64,000 nucleotides of DNA from Vibrio hepatarius (GTDB lineage: Bacteria > Pseudomonadota > Gammaproteobacteria > Enterobacterales > Vibrionaceae): assembly GCF_011806575.1 (NCBI RefSeq), contig NZ_JAATOO010000001.1, positions 248,001 to 312,000 on the forward strand, read 5' to 3'. Under the pieces are notes generated by a model that searched no databases, had not been told where the DNA came from, and was given only the letters and a program-made list of their open reading frames with translations. Below, one piece after another: positions 56,705-64,000 of this stretch (positions are counted from its first letter, which is position 1; each line of letters opens with the position of its first letter). The translations under genes were made by a program, and so were the position numbers.

Positions 56705-59077
56705 CTACTGAACAATAGAAGTCGTTACTTTTTCTATTTTTTGGTTGAACTCAAATGGAGCTTGGTAGTCTTTACTTACTGCGCCACCTTCATCTTCACC
56801 AATACCCACACCGTCATCGAGTGAGAATAAACGAGAGATGGTATTCGGTATTAGCTTCTTATTCACAAGCTTGCCGTTAACGTATAAGTAAGCATTACCA
56901 CCTTTACCAGCACCAGCAGCGTTGCCTTTACCGCCAACACCATCTTCATCATAGCGGAACTCCACTTTGATCTCATTGTCGCCTTTCTTCAACTTATCGC
57001 CAGTCACTTTCGTGTATTCATAGGTTAGCCAGTTGTATTCAAATGTCGGAACACCATTTTTTACATACAAAGTCCAACCAGCAAAATTACCACCTTGAGC
57101 GATAATAACACCATTGGTGTTTTTCACATCATCTGTAGAAATGTTCGCGACTAAATCAAACGATTTATTTTTGATATTCAAGAAAGAGTTTTCAGGTATA
57201 CCTTTAGCGCCTTCGTACAAAGTTAGGCTCTGCTTACCAAACATCGCATCTGGTCGGCCTGCGACTTCGGCGTTCATACGCTCAAGAGTACGATCATCAA
57301 TTGGGTACACATGATTATCTTCTGCTTCTTTATCGAAGAGTTTCTTCATTTCTTCCAATTTTTCAGGCTGTTCTTTCGCTAAATCTTTAGATAGCGACCA
57401 GTCTTTAGTGGTATCAAACAACTCCCACTCATCCTTTTGCAAGGTTTTGAACTTCGCTGATGTTTCGGTTAATGCCCAATGTGTAACCCTTGCTAACCAA
57501 CCATCTTTGTAAATTGCGCGGTTACCTGCAAGCTCAAAATATTGGGTTTTATGCTTAGTTTCTGCTTTTGGATCGGTAAATGTCTGAGCAAAACTCACAC
57601 CCGCCATTGGTATTTGTTCAACACCTTCGACTTGCTTTGGTTCTGGAAGGTTAGCTGCTTCTAACACTGTTGGTGCAATATCGACGACATGAGACCATTG
57701 ACTACGAATAGTTTGACCGTTCTTTTTAATGCCATTAGGCCAACTTACAACCATCCCATTTCGAGTACCGCCATAGTCCGACGCCATACCCTTCGTCCAA
57801 ACAAATGGTGAATCACCCGCGACAGCCCATCCTGAAGCATAATGGCCAAAGCTCTCTGGTCCACCGAGTTTGTCAATGTTCTTAAGTGCATAAGAAGGGT
57901 CTTCTTCAATGCCGTTATAAAAAGCAAGTGAGTTCAAGCTGCCGTTTCTATTCCCTTCCGCACTCGCTCCGTTGTCGCCGACAATGTAGAAAATGAGCGT
58001 ATTGTCGTACTCGCCATTTTTCTTAAGCGTATCAACGATTCGCCCAATCTCATAATCCGTGTGTGCTAAAAACCCTGCATAAACTTCCATTTGACGTTCG
58101 AATACACGCTTTTCATCTTTAGTCAGTGAATCCCAACGAGGAACGAAGTCAGGCATTGGTGGCAGTACTGTGTCTTTCGGAATAATCCCATTGGCCTTTT
58201 GACGCTCGAAGGTCTCTTGCCTTAACTTATCCCAGCCCATTGAGAACTTGCCTTTAAACTTATCAATCCATTCTCGCGGCGCTTGATGAGGGGCATGAGC
58301 AGCGCCAGGCGCATAATAAGCAAAGAAAGGTTTATCGGAGTTGTAACTGTGTTCCAGGTTTAACCACTCGATGGTCTTATCGGTCATATCGGCAGTAAAG
58401 TGGTAGTTTTCTTTACGTGGCGTTTTAATGCGTGTATTGCCATCAATCAAGACCGGTTGGAACTGATCAGTTTCACCGCCAAAGAAACCATAAAACTTAT
58501 CGAAGCCAACTTGTTTTGGCCATAGCGTTTGGTCACCTGCTGGGCCTGTTTCCCAAGGTGGGATCTCATGGTTCTTACCAAACATTGCCGTGCTATAACC
58601 ATTGTATTTTAGGATCTTTGGTAAAGCCGCAATGTAGTTAGGCCTTACACCAGTATTGCCTGGAAATGCCGTCGCAGTTTCAGCAATCGAACCCATATTG
58701 TTTTGGTGATGATTACGCCCTGTCAGTAAAGCGGTACGAGTTGCAGAGCTAACACCAGTGGTGTGGAATTGGTTATACATCAAACCTTGTTTAGCCAAAG
58801 CATTCAGCGTTGGCATCTCAATGGCCCCACCAAACAGTGATGATTGGCTAAAGCCAACATCATCTAACAAGATGACCAAGACATTGGGCGCGCCCTCTGG
58901 CGCTTTTACACGTGAAGTTGGTTCTGGACGTTGTACATCTCTTACATCTAATTGAGAATATGTTTGAGGCTCTACATCTGGAATAGGAAGCTGAGTTCTG
59001 TCTGGTGCTCCTGCGGCTGTAACCAAGCACGGAGCCAGTGCACCGGTGAGGGTGACCGTCGCTTTCAATAAAGTCAT
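56705..59077 (-). CDS. Arylsulfatase, serine-type formylglycine sulfatase (AtsA-like)
   Basis: A 790-residue sulfatase with a signal peptide and metal site DD (Asp72, Asp73). The maturation motif is Ser110-x-Ala112-x-Arg114, in place of the common Cys-x-Pro-x-Arg. The Ser would be converted to formylglycine by the radical-SAM maturase encoded next door. The C-terminal ~170 residues are beta-rich (KSFDLVANISTDD to KGGNAYLYVNGKLVNKKLIPN), as in AtsA-like enzymes. Substrate unknown. Alanine in place of proline is a variant seen in some sulfatases. Confidence 0.9.
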   Translation of the reverse strand: MTLLKATVTLTGALAPCLVTAAGAPDRTQLPIPDVEPQTYSQLDVRDVQRPEPTSRVKAPEGAPNVLVILLDDVGFSQSSLFGGAIEMPTLNALAKQGLMYNQFHTTGVSSATRTALLTGRNHHQNNMGSIAETATAFPGNTGVRPNYIAALPKILKYNGYSTAMFGKNHEIPPWETGPAGDQTLWPKQVGFDKFYGFFGGETDQFQPVLIDGNTRIKTPRKENYHFTADMTDKTIEWLNLEHSYNSDKPFFAYYAPGAAHAPHQAPREWIDKFKGKFSMGWDKLRQETFERQKANGIIPKDTVLPPMPDFVPRWDSLTKDEKRVFERQMEVYAGFLAHTDYEIGRIVDTLKKNGEYDNTLIFYIVGDNGASAEGNRNGSLNSLAFYNGIEEDPSYALKNIDKLGGPESFGHYASGWAVAGDSPFVWTKGMASDYGGTRNGMVVSWPNGIKKNGQTIRSQWSHVVDIAPTVLEAANLPEPKQVEGVEQIPMAGVSFAQTFTDPKAETKHKTQYFELAGNRAIYKDGWLARVTHWALTETSAKFKTLQKDEWELFDTTKDWSLSKDLAKEQPEKLEEMKKLFDKEAEDNHVYPIDDRTLERMNAEVAGRPDAMFGKQSLTLYEGAKGIPENSFLNIKNKSFDLVANISTDDVKNTNGVIIAQGGNFAGWTLYVKNGVPTFEYNWLTYEYTKVTGDKLKKGDNEIKVEFRYDEDGVGGKGNAAGAGKGGNAYLYVNGKLVNKKLIPNTISRLFSLDDGVGIGEDEGGAVSKDYQAPFEFNQKIEKVTTSIVQ

Positions 59078-59092
59078 TTAATTTTCTACCTT

Positions 59093-60325
59093 CTACTTTG
59101 ACGTGGTTAGGATCAATGGGCCATTTAATGCTTGCATGACGTAACTCGCTGGATAACCGTTCGCGAGTAGTGTTGTCATAGCCTGCAAATACTTGTGTAT
59201 TGAATTGAAGAAGAAGTAATAACCGTCACAAAGAACGTTTTCATACTCTCCAGAATCAGACAGATAACGGTGTTTTGGGCATCCACCATTACAAAGTTGT
59301 AAAAATTGACAGTTTGTACATCGCTGAGACAGACGAGATTCTTTGTTAAATACGTTTTTATTGTCATCTTTAATCTCTTTGAGATCTGTTGTGACGACAT
59401 TTCCGATTTTGGATTCTGGGTAGGCTACATGATCACAAAAGTAAACATCACCGTTAGCTTCAACAGCGTATGACGATCCACAGTTTTTCGCATGAATACA
59501 ATTGGGGGATGGATTACCAATGTGTTGGGTCAATGCTTGCTCAAAATTAGCAATGAAGACTTTACCGACGTCTTTAGCAATCCAAAGATTAAAAATATCC
59601 ACCAGAAACTGGCCGTATGCTTTTGCATCTACCGCCCAAGAAACCGGGTTATATCTGTGCTCATCTAGCTTAGCGGTTGAAAAAATCAAGTTGCTTCCAA
59701 AGTGCTGCCCACGCGACTGCTCAACTTCTGTGGGAGCCGACTCCACCAGCGGTGAAAATTGAATGTGTTTAACTTTATGCTTGCGAAAAAATGTGTAAAT
59801 AGCCTCAGCATGCTGACAATATTCTTTGCTTACACATGCCAGCACATTGAACTCAACGTTCATTTTTTGGAGTAGCTTCAAAGCTTTCATTATTTCATCG
59901 AAGGCGCTTTTGCCTTGTTTCGTTCGGTATTTACCTTGAAGCCACTCCGGACCATCAAGGCTTAATCCAACAAGGAAGTTGTTTTCTCTGAAAAATCGAC
60001 ACCATTTTTCATCTAATCTTGAACCATTAGTTTGAAGTGTATTTTTAATAATTTTATTGCCAGCGTATTTTCGTTGGAACTCGACAGCCTTCTCGAAGAA
60101 GCCAATCCCCGCTAACGTAGGCTCTCCACCATGCCATGCAAATTCAACTTCTGGCGTACTCTGGCTACTAATATAATTTCTAACATAAGCCTCAAGGGTA
60201 TCCAGGCTCATCGATTTGTGTGAGTTGAGAAGAGATTCTTTTTCTAAATAGAAACAATATTGACAGTCATAGTTACATTTTGAACCAACAACTTTTACCG
60301 TCGTATGCAAGCCTTTCATAAACAT
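59093..60325 (-). CDS. Anaerobic sulfatase-maturating enzyme (radical SAM)
   Basis: A 410-residue AtsB/anSME-type enzyme that converts the active-site Ser or Cys of sulfatases to formylglycine. The radical-SAM cluster motif Cys17-x3-Cys21-x2-Cys24 (CNYDCQYC) is present. The C-terminal SPASM-type Cys-rich part (NCGSSYAVEANGDVYFCDH, RCTNCQFLQLCNGGCPKHR) would hold two more clusters. It is upstream of the serine-type arylsulfatase (15-bp gap) in one operon. ATG 60319 is a possible alternative start. Confidence 0.92.
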   Translation of the reverse strand: MFMKGLHTTVKVVGSKCNYDCQYCFYLEKESLLNSHKSMSLDTLEAYVRNYISSQSTPEVEFAWHGGEPTLAGIGFFEKAVEFQRKYAGNKIIKNTLQTNGSRLDEKWCRFFRENNFLVGLSLDGPEWLQGKYRTKQGKSAFDEIMKALKLLQKMNVEFNVLACVSKEYCQHAEAIYTFFRKHKVKHIQFSPLVESAPTEVEQSRGQHFGSNLIFSTAKLDEHRYNPVSWAVDAKAYGQFLVDIFNLWIAKDVGKVFIANFEQALTQHIGNPSPNCIHAKNCGSSYAVEANGDVYFCDHVAYPESKIGNVVTTDLKEIKDDNKNVFNKESRLSQRCTNCQFLQLCNGGCPKHRYLSDSGEYENVLCDGYYFFFNSIHKYLQAMTTLLANGYPASYVMQALNGPLILTTSK

Positions 60326-60401
60326 GCCGTTTATCTGAACATTGTTGCTTTATTGTAGTCCAATTTGTAGGTGTCACAATTGTTAATTATGATACTTGAT
60401 A

Positions 60402-60419
60402 GTTATCACTTATGATAAC
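60402..60419. promoter_or_regulatory. Palindromic operator candidate of the arylsulfatase locus
   Basis: GTTATCA-CTTA-TGATAAC is a perfect 7-bp inverted repeat with a four-base spacer, 33 bases before the LysR start and 77 bases before the maturase start. A related TTATGATA lies just upstream. It fits binding by the adjacent regulator. Confidence 0.5.
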
Positions 60420-60451
60420 ATTGAGCCATATCGATATTAGAGAGCTTTGTA

Positions 60452-61375
60452 ATGGAATTTAATTACAACTTGTTGAAACCACTCGCTTTACTACTAGAAA
60501 ATCAAAGCATTACCGAAACCGCGAAGCAAATGTCTACAAGTACTTCTGCCATCAGCAGAACGCTCAAAACATTGCGAGAGATATTTAAAGATGAGTTACT
60601 GATACGAAAGAACAGTGGGATGGAGTTAACGCCAAAAGCCGTGTCTCTACGCCCTAAAGTCAATGCTATTGTTAACAATATAAACAGTTTGTCTGAAGAG
60701 CTGTCTTTTGAGCCATTAACGGCTCAATTAGAACTAAACATCGCTATGAATGGCTATATTGCTCATTGGCTTGCACCAGCGATTATCCAATATTTGGCTC
60801 AGTATGCTCCTAATATCGAGTTGACCATCGAAGATTGGAATGAACTAACCCCAGAGCGTATCAATACTCAACGGGTCCATTGTGGTATCCATTACTTTCC
60901 TTTGGATCTAAACAAAAACTTAGTACAAAGAAAGATAGGTGAAGATAAATCGGTGATAGTTTGCCGCAAAGACCACCCAATCGTAGATCAACCGATAACA
61001 ATGGAAACGATAGCTGCCTATCCTCTCGCGATCCATCTACAAAAACACTGGAATGAACGCCAAGATCAGCTGTCAAAGCTGCTACAAAATCACGGTATAG
61101 ATTTCAACGTTAAGCTAAAGACGACACACGTTAATGTCATCATCAACGCACTAGAAACAACAGATCTACTGTTCCCCTGTTCGATTTACTTAGCGAAACA
61201 ACTTGACGAAAGATTAACGTATATAACGTCAAATGATGAAATGTTATCGACAATACAAAATAAAGAGTTTGCGTTTATTTGTGATAAAACTCATAGAGGT
61301 GCTCCTTTCATGATTTGGTTACAAAATGTGATTTCTAATTTAATGAAGAATATGCCTCAAGAATTGAATCAATAA
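60452..61375 (+). CDS. LysR-family regulator of the arylsulfatase operon
   Basis: A 307-residue regulator with the HTH LLENQSITETAKQMSTSTSAISRTLKTLREI and a LysR_substrate-like C-terminal half. It is divergent from the maturase-sulfatase operon (126-bp gap holding a perfect dyad), so it is the likely regulator. It is diverged and the ribosome site is poor. Confidence 0.86.
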   Translation: MEFNYNLLKPLALLLENQSITETAKQMSTSTSAISRTLKTLREIFKDELLIRKNSGMELTPKAVSLRPKVNAIVNNINSLSEELSFEPLTAQLELNIAMNGYIAHWLAPAIIQYLAQYAPNIELTIEDWNELTPERINTQRVHCGIHYFPLDLNKNLVQRKIGEDKSVIVCRKDHPIVDQPITMETIAAYPLAIHLQKHWNERQDQLSKLLQNHGIDFNVKLKTTHVNVIINALETTDLLFPCSIYLAKQLDERLTYITSNDEMLSTIQNKEFAFICDKTHRGAPFMIWLQNVISNLMKNMPQELNQ

Positions 61376-61526
61376 CTTTGTTCTTTAAACGCAGAGGGCT
61401 GGTACATGAAGCTGCACAAGGAGGTTGTTTGTTTATCAACTCGCACCAACGAGCACTGAGTTAGTACCATTACAAAAGATGAGTCATTGAAAAAATAAGT
61501 TATTGATTTAAAGAAGATTGCATAGC

Positions 61527-61555
61527 AAAAAGCCGCTAATAAAAGCGGCTTTTTT
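61527..61555 (+). terminator. Terminator of the LysR gene
   Basis: AGCCGCT and AGCGGCT form a stem flanked by AAAA and TTTTT, 150 bases after the LysR stop. Confidence 0.75.
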
Positions 61556-61902
61556 AAATGGTAATGTTTGCAACATAAGTATTCATAAGACTAACCTACG
61601 TTCAAACAGTTAGGGGTAGAATTGCATCATTAGTTCTCAGAACTTTGCATCAAAAGATTTCATATCCAGATGAGGTTTTCAATTTGAGGTTGAAAAGATC
61701 AAATGTATATCACACACCGTAAATTGGCTTTGTAATTCATTATTGGACAATAGTTTGTCAGTGTCTTTGCTAAATTAGCCATTTATGAATAACTACAGAT
61801 ATGGTAAGTCGCTTAACTTAGTGTCCATATTGATGGTGCAGTTTCAGAGAGCAGAGTGCTTGGTTTAAGAAGGATCGGGGCATCCGTGAGTCAGCTAAGT
61901 AC

Positions 61903-61938
61903 AGAGGTGTGGCACGTAGATAAATATGGCACACCTCT
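61903..61938 (-). repeat. 9-bp inverted repeat downstream of the Gate-domain gene
   Basis: AGAGGTGTG and CACACCTCT are perfect arms around an 18-base spacer. It lies 42 bases beyond the Gate-domain stop on the minus strand and lacks a T tail. It may stabilise that mRNA's end. Confidence 0.4.
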
Positions 61939-61979
61939 AGACAACAGCGAAATTAGCGACTTGCTCCTAATTCTGACAT

Positions 61980-62927
61980 TTATTGAGAAGCTGTTGCGCT
62001 TTTTTTGGTGACCACCGTTAGATAGACCTGAGAGATAACAGTCATTGCAACAATTGAGAAAACTATCCTAGCCCACAGAATCATATTTAGGTCAGCGCCA
62101 AGTAACATAATCAAAGCGGTATCTTCAAATACACTATGAACCAAGTTCAGAAGTAACACTGTGATTACCGCATCATGTTTCGCGAGACGCCCTTTTTGGG
62201 ATTCATTGATAATTAAACCACCACCATAGGAAAGGCCCAATGTGATGCCGATAACAGCCAAGTTTGCCGCCTCCCGACTGACTCTTAGCACCTTCAAAAA
62301 AGGCACCATCAACAACGACATTAAATGCTCGATTCTAAAGAGCTTTAACAATCTCAGCACCACGATAAGAACAGATATCACACAAAAGATGGCAACGAGA
62401 TTTTCAATCTGACCTAACGTCCATTCATAGTAATTGGCATAACCCTCTGTATCATTGCTCCATAGGATCTGAGCAAGCTCTTGGCTTTGTTCTGTATGTG
62501 CGTAGTAGATAGCTTGTAGCCACGCAAATAATAAACCACCACCAATTCTCACCGCTAACGTTGCCCACACTGGCACGCCAGCTCGCTTAGAAATCATCCC
62601 TTCAACGGGAAGGCCATGGCAGACAAGTAATAGGCTGCCAAGAACAGTTACTTGAGCAACACTCAAAGCAACATCGGTATTAACTAGGACTAGCAAGCCA
62701 GCGTACAAGTTGGTCAACATGGTTGTTGCCCATACAAGAGCCATCGAGCTAGGTAGCCCCAACACACTCATCAACGGCTCTAACAGCTCACTAAGAAGCT
62801 CCACTCCACCTAACTTATCTGCTATTTCAACCAGAATAATCATAGGGATCATCACCTTAAATAGTGTCAATGTTGTTGACACTATGTCTTTGCATAGCTG
62901 TTGGATCTCTGCAAACACTCTCTTCAT
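61980..62927 (-). CDS. Nucleoside-recognition (Gate) domain membrane protein
   Basis: A 315-residue inner-membrane protein with about eight helices in two Gate-type repeats (CKDIVSTTLTLFKVMIPMIILVEIAD; MLTNLYAGLLVLV; ITLGLSYGGGLIINES). Gate proteins include nucleoside transporters and spore-maturation proteins; the substrate here is unknown. AAGGT precedes the ATG. It is divergent from an Lrp/AsnC regulator that probably controls it. Confidence 0.8.
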   Translation of the reverse strand: MKRVFAEIQQLCKDIVSTTLTLFKVMIPMIILVEIADKLGGVELLSELLEPLMSVLGLPSSMALVWATTMLTNLYAGLLVLVNTDVALSVAQVTVLGSLLLVCHGLPVEGMISKRAGVPVWATLAVRIGGGLLFAWLQAIYYAHTEQSQELAQILWSNDTEGYANYYEWTLGQIENLVAIFCVISVLIVVLRLLKLFRIEHLMSLLMVPFLKVLRVSREAANLAVIGITLGLSYGGGLIINESQKGRLAKHDAVITVLLLNLVHSVFEDTALIMLLGADLNMILWARIVFSIVAMTVISQVYLTVVTKKSATASQ

Positions 62928-62992
62928 TTCAGTACCTTGGGAAATGTGATTACTTGGTGAAAATGATAATACGAACGTTAATTAATAATTCC

Positions 62993-63012
62993 CTCTATTT
63001 ATAGCAATAGAG
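62993..63012. promoter_or_regulatory. Candidate operator for the Lrp/AsnC regulator
   Basis: CTCTATT and AATAGAG are perfect 7-bp arms with a six-base TATAGC spacer. The dyad sits in the 153-bp divergent region of the Gate and AsnC genes. The six-base spacer matches the dyad between lrp and ald. Confidence 0.45.
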
Positions 63013-63080
63013 TGGAGACATATTTTGTATTTTTGCTATATTTTACGAATTATTTCCCAATTGACCCGCTGTAGGAAATT

Positions 63081-63572
63081 ATGGAAATCGACCGTATTGA
63101 CCGTAGCATCCTGATGGTATTGCAAAAAAATAATCGTATTCCAAATGTTGATCTCGCTGAGCAGGTAGGGCTGTCTCCGCCAGCTTGTCTCAAAAGAGTG
63201 AAGCGTTTGCGAGAGGCTGGTGTTATCATTGGGGATGTATCGATCATCAACCCTGAACTTGTGGGGAATCGTATTACATTTGTTGTTTCGATCGAAATGG
63301 ATAGTGACCGAGGTGATGTCTATAAGAGTTTTCGTCAGTCTATATTGAAATACCCAGAGGTAACACAGTGTTATCAAATATCGGGAAGTTATGACTTTCT
63401 ACTGATTGTGCAGGTGGAAAGTATTCCTGTATATGAGCGTTTTATCGAGGGTTCATTACGAAGAGACCTAAATATACGCAAATTTCACACCTCGATTTCG
63501 TTGAGAACAGTGAAGTTTACTACAGAAGTAGCTCTAAGCACGCCAAGTTGTGGTCTAGACAAACTCTTCTGA
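63081..63572 (+). CDS. Lrp/AsnC-family regulator
   Basis: A 163-residue local regulator with the winged helix (MEIDRIDRSILMVLQKNNRIPN to GLSPPACLKRVKRLREAG) and a RAM domain (YQISGSYDFLLIVQVESIPVYERFIEG). AGGA lies four bases before the ATG. It is divergent from the Gate-domain gene and is a paralogue of the Lrp at 6026-6520, with a clearly different effector domain. Confidence 0.92.
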   Translation: MEIDRIDRSILMVLQKNNRIPNVDLAEQVGLSPPACLKRVKRLREAGVIIGDVSIINPELVGNRITFVVSIEMDSDRGDVYKSFRQSILKYPEVTQCYQISGSYDFLLIVQVESIPVYERFIEGSLRRDLNIRKFHTSISLRTVKFTTEVALSTPSCGLDKLF

Positions 63573-63766
63573 TGTAACTTACTTCCTACCTGGTCGAATT
63601 AATCAGTATTGATGTTGATTTGAGTTGCTATCATCCATTACCAAAAGTGTGGCATATCAATTAGATATTTTAATCAATCTAAAAAGAGGTCGAAACTCAT
63701 TTTGGGGCAAAAGTAAGTTTTATAACGAAAGTTGCGTAACTGAACCTGCATGATTGATTTGTAATG

Positions 63767-63798
63767 CAGAGAGGAGCAAATTTAAGTAAACCTCTCTG
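63767..63798. repeat. Hairpin between the AsnC and accD-like genes
   Basis: CAGAGAGG and CCTCTCTG form a perfect 8-bp stem with a 16-base loop, 36 bases beyond the accD-like stop. It has no T run, so its role as a terminator is uncertain. Confidence 0.4.
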
Positions 63799-63834
63799 AG
63801 TTAGTTAGATCGGCTTCGTGACAGAACCTATAAG

Positions 63835-64000
63835 CTATACATCAAACGAAATAGTGGTATTTGTCATTTTCGCAATTAGCCCACTTACTCTTTTGCGCAT
63901 CTCCCGTCTATCAACAATCATATCGAGTGCACCATGCTCTAAAAGAAACTCACTTTGCTGAAAGCCTTCAGGCAATTTTTCCCGAACCGTTTGTTCAATA
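63835..64000 (-). CDS. accD: Acetyl-CoA carboxylase beta subunit, C-terminal part
   Basis: The window edge cuts this gene; only the last 54 codons are present. The translation [20 protein letters not shown] and [20 protein letters not shown] matches the AccD C-terminal region (carboxyltransferase beta chain). After GLIAKM only nine residues remain before the TAG, shorter than the usual AccD tail. The neighbours (AsnC, Gate) are not those usual for accD (folC side). So this could be a second accD-like gene. Function as for AccD, if full-length. Confidence 0.85.
   Translation of the reverse strand, partial: IEQTVREKLPEGFQQSEFLLEHGALDMIVDRREMRKRVSGLIAKMTNTTISFDV

Larger units (their letters stand above)
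61376..61979. other. Gene-free region between LysR and the Gate-domain gene
   Basis: A 604-bp gap with a terminator (61527-61555) and a 9-bp inverted repeat (61903-61938) but no supported gene. A 41-codon GTG frame (61886-62011) has no ribosome site and overlaps the next gene. Confidence 0.5.

Noticed and set aside
47950..61375. The two-sulfatase region as a mobile island
   Set aside because: It looks AT-richer and accessory, but I see no integrase, tRNA, transposase or direct repeats at the borders, so transfer is only a possibility.
61886..62011. A 41-codon GTG frame
   Set aside because: No ribosome site, and it overlaps the end of the Gate-domain gene on the other strand.

Overview
The window reads as a chromosomal segment of a marine Vibrio, most likely from the Harveyi clade (V. 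alginolyticus / V. parahaemolyticus type). This is inferred from recognisable Vibrio-like core proteins (NhaB, DsbB, FtsK, Lrp, alanine dehydrogenase, YfbV, AckA, Pta, Opp), the nhaB-dsbB order, moderate GC and strong rho-independent terminators. No database comparison was possible. I saw no rRNA, tRNA, CRISPR array, insertion sequence or integrase.

Region 1 (1-20.4 kb) is core genome: nhaB and dsbB; ftsK and lrp facing the divergent ald; yfbV; the ackA-pta acetate node; a 12-TM MgtC/DUF4010 protein; a glutathionyl-hydroquinone reductase; and the oppABCDF oligopeptide importer. Region 2 (21-34 kb) is membrane and signalling: a DUF2391 / small MscS channel / ZntB operon, a Cache-domain histidine kinase co-transcribed with an HD-GYP response regulator, and an RND efflux operon with a LysR regulator. 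Region 3 (34-47 kb) is nutrient scavenging: a family GH4 6-phospho-glycosidase with a divergent DsdC-like LysR; a TRAP transporter operon with OsmC and GYD proteins; and a probable D-glutamate catabolic operon (dgcN-dgcA plus a polar amino-acid ABC importer) with a divergent LysR.

Region 4 (47-61.4 kb) looks accessory and somewhat AT-richer. It holds two sulfatase systems of different chemistry. An AraC regulator, aldehyde dehydrogenase, Cys-rich GMC alcohol oxidase and acyl-CoA synthetase converge on a periplasmic metallo-beta-lactamase-fold alkylsulfatase with its LysR. Together they form a plausible route from alkyl sulfate to alcohol, aldehyde, fatty acid and acyl-CoA. Next to it are a serine-type arylsulfatase, the radical-SAM maturase that would activate it, and another LysR.

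Region 5 (61.4-64 kb) holds a Gate-domain membrane protein divergent from an Lrp/AsnC regulator, and the 3' end of an accD-like gene cut by the window edge.

The most interesting items are the two-sulfatase island read as a catabolic module, the D-glutamate operon lacking its ATPase gene, a perfect 10-bp inverted repeat covering the start codon of the efflux adaptor gene, a possible structured RNA in the nhaB leader, and an unlisted 50-codon membrane ORF between the cupin and GH4 genes.
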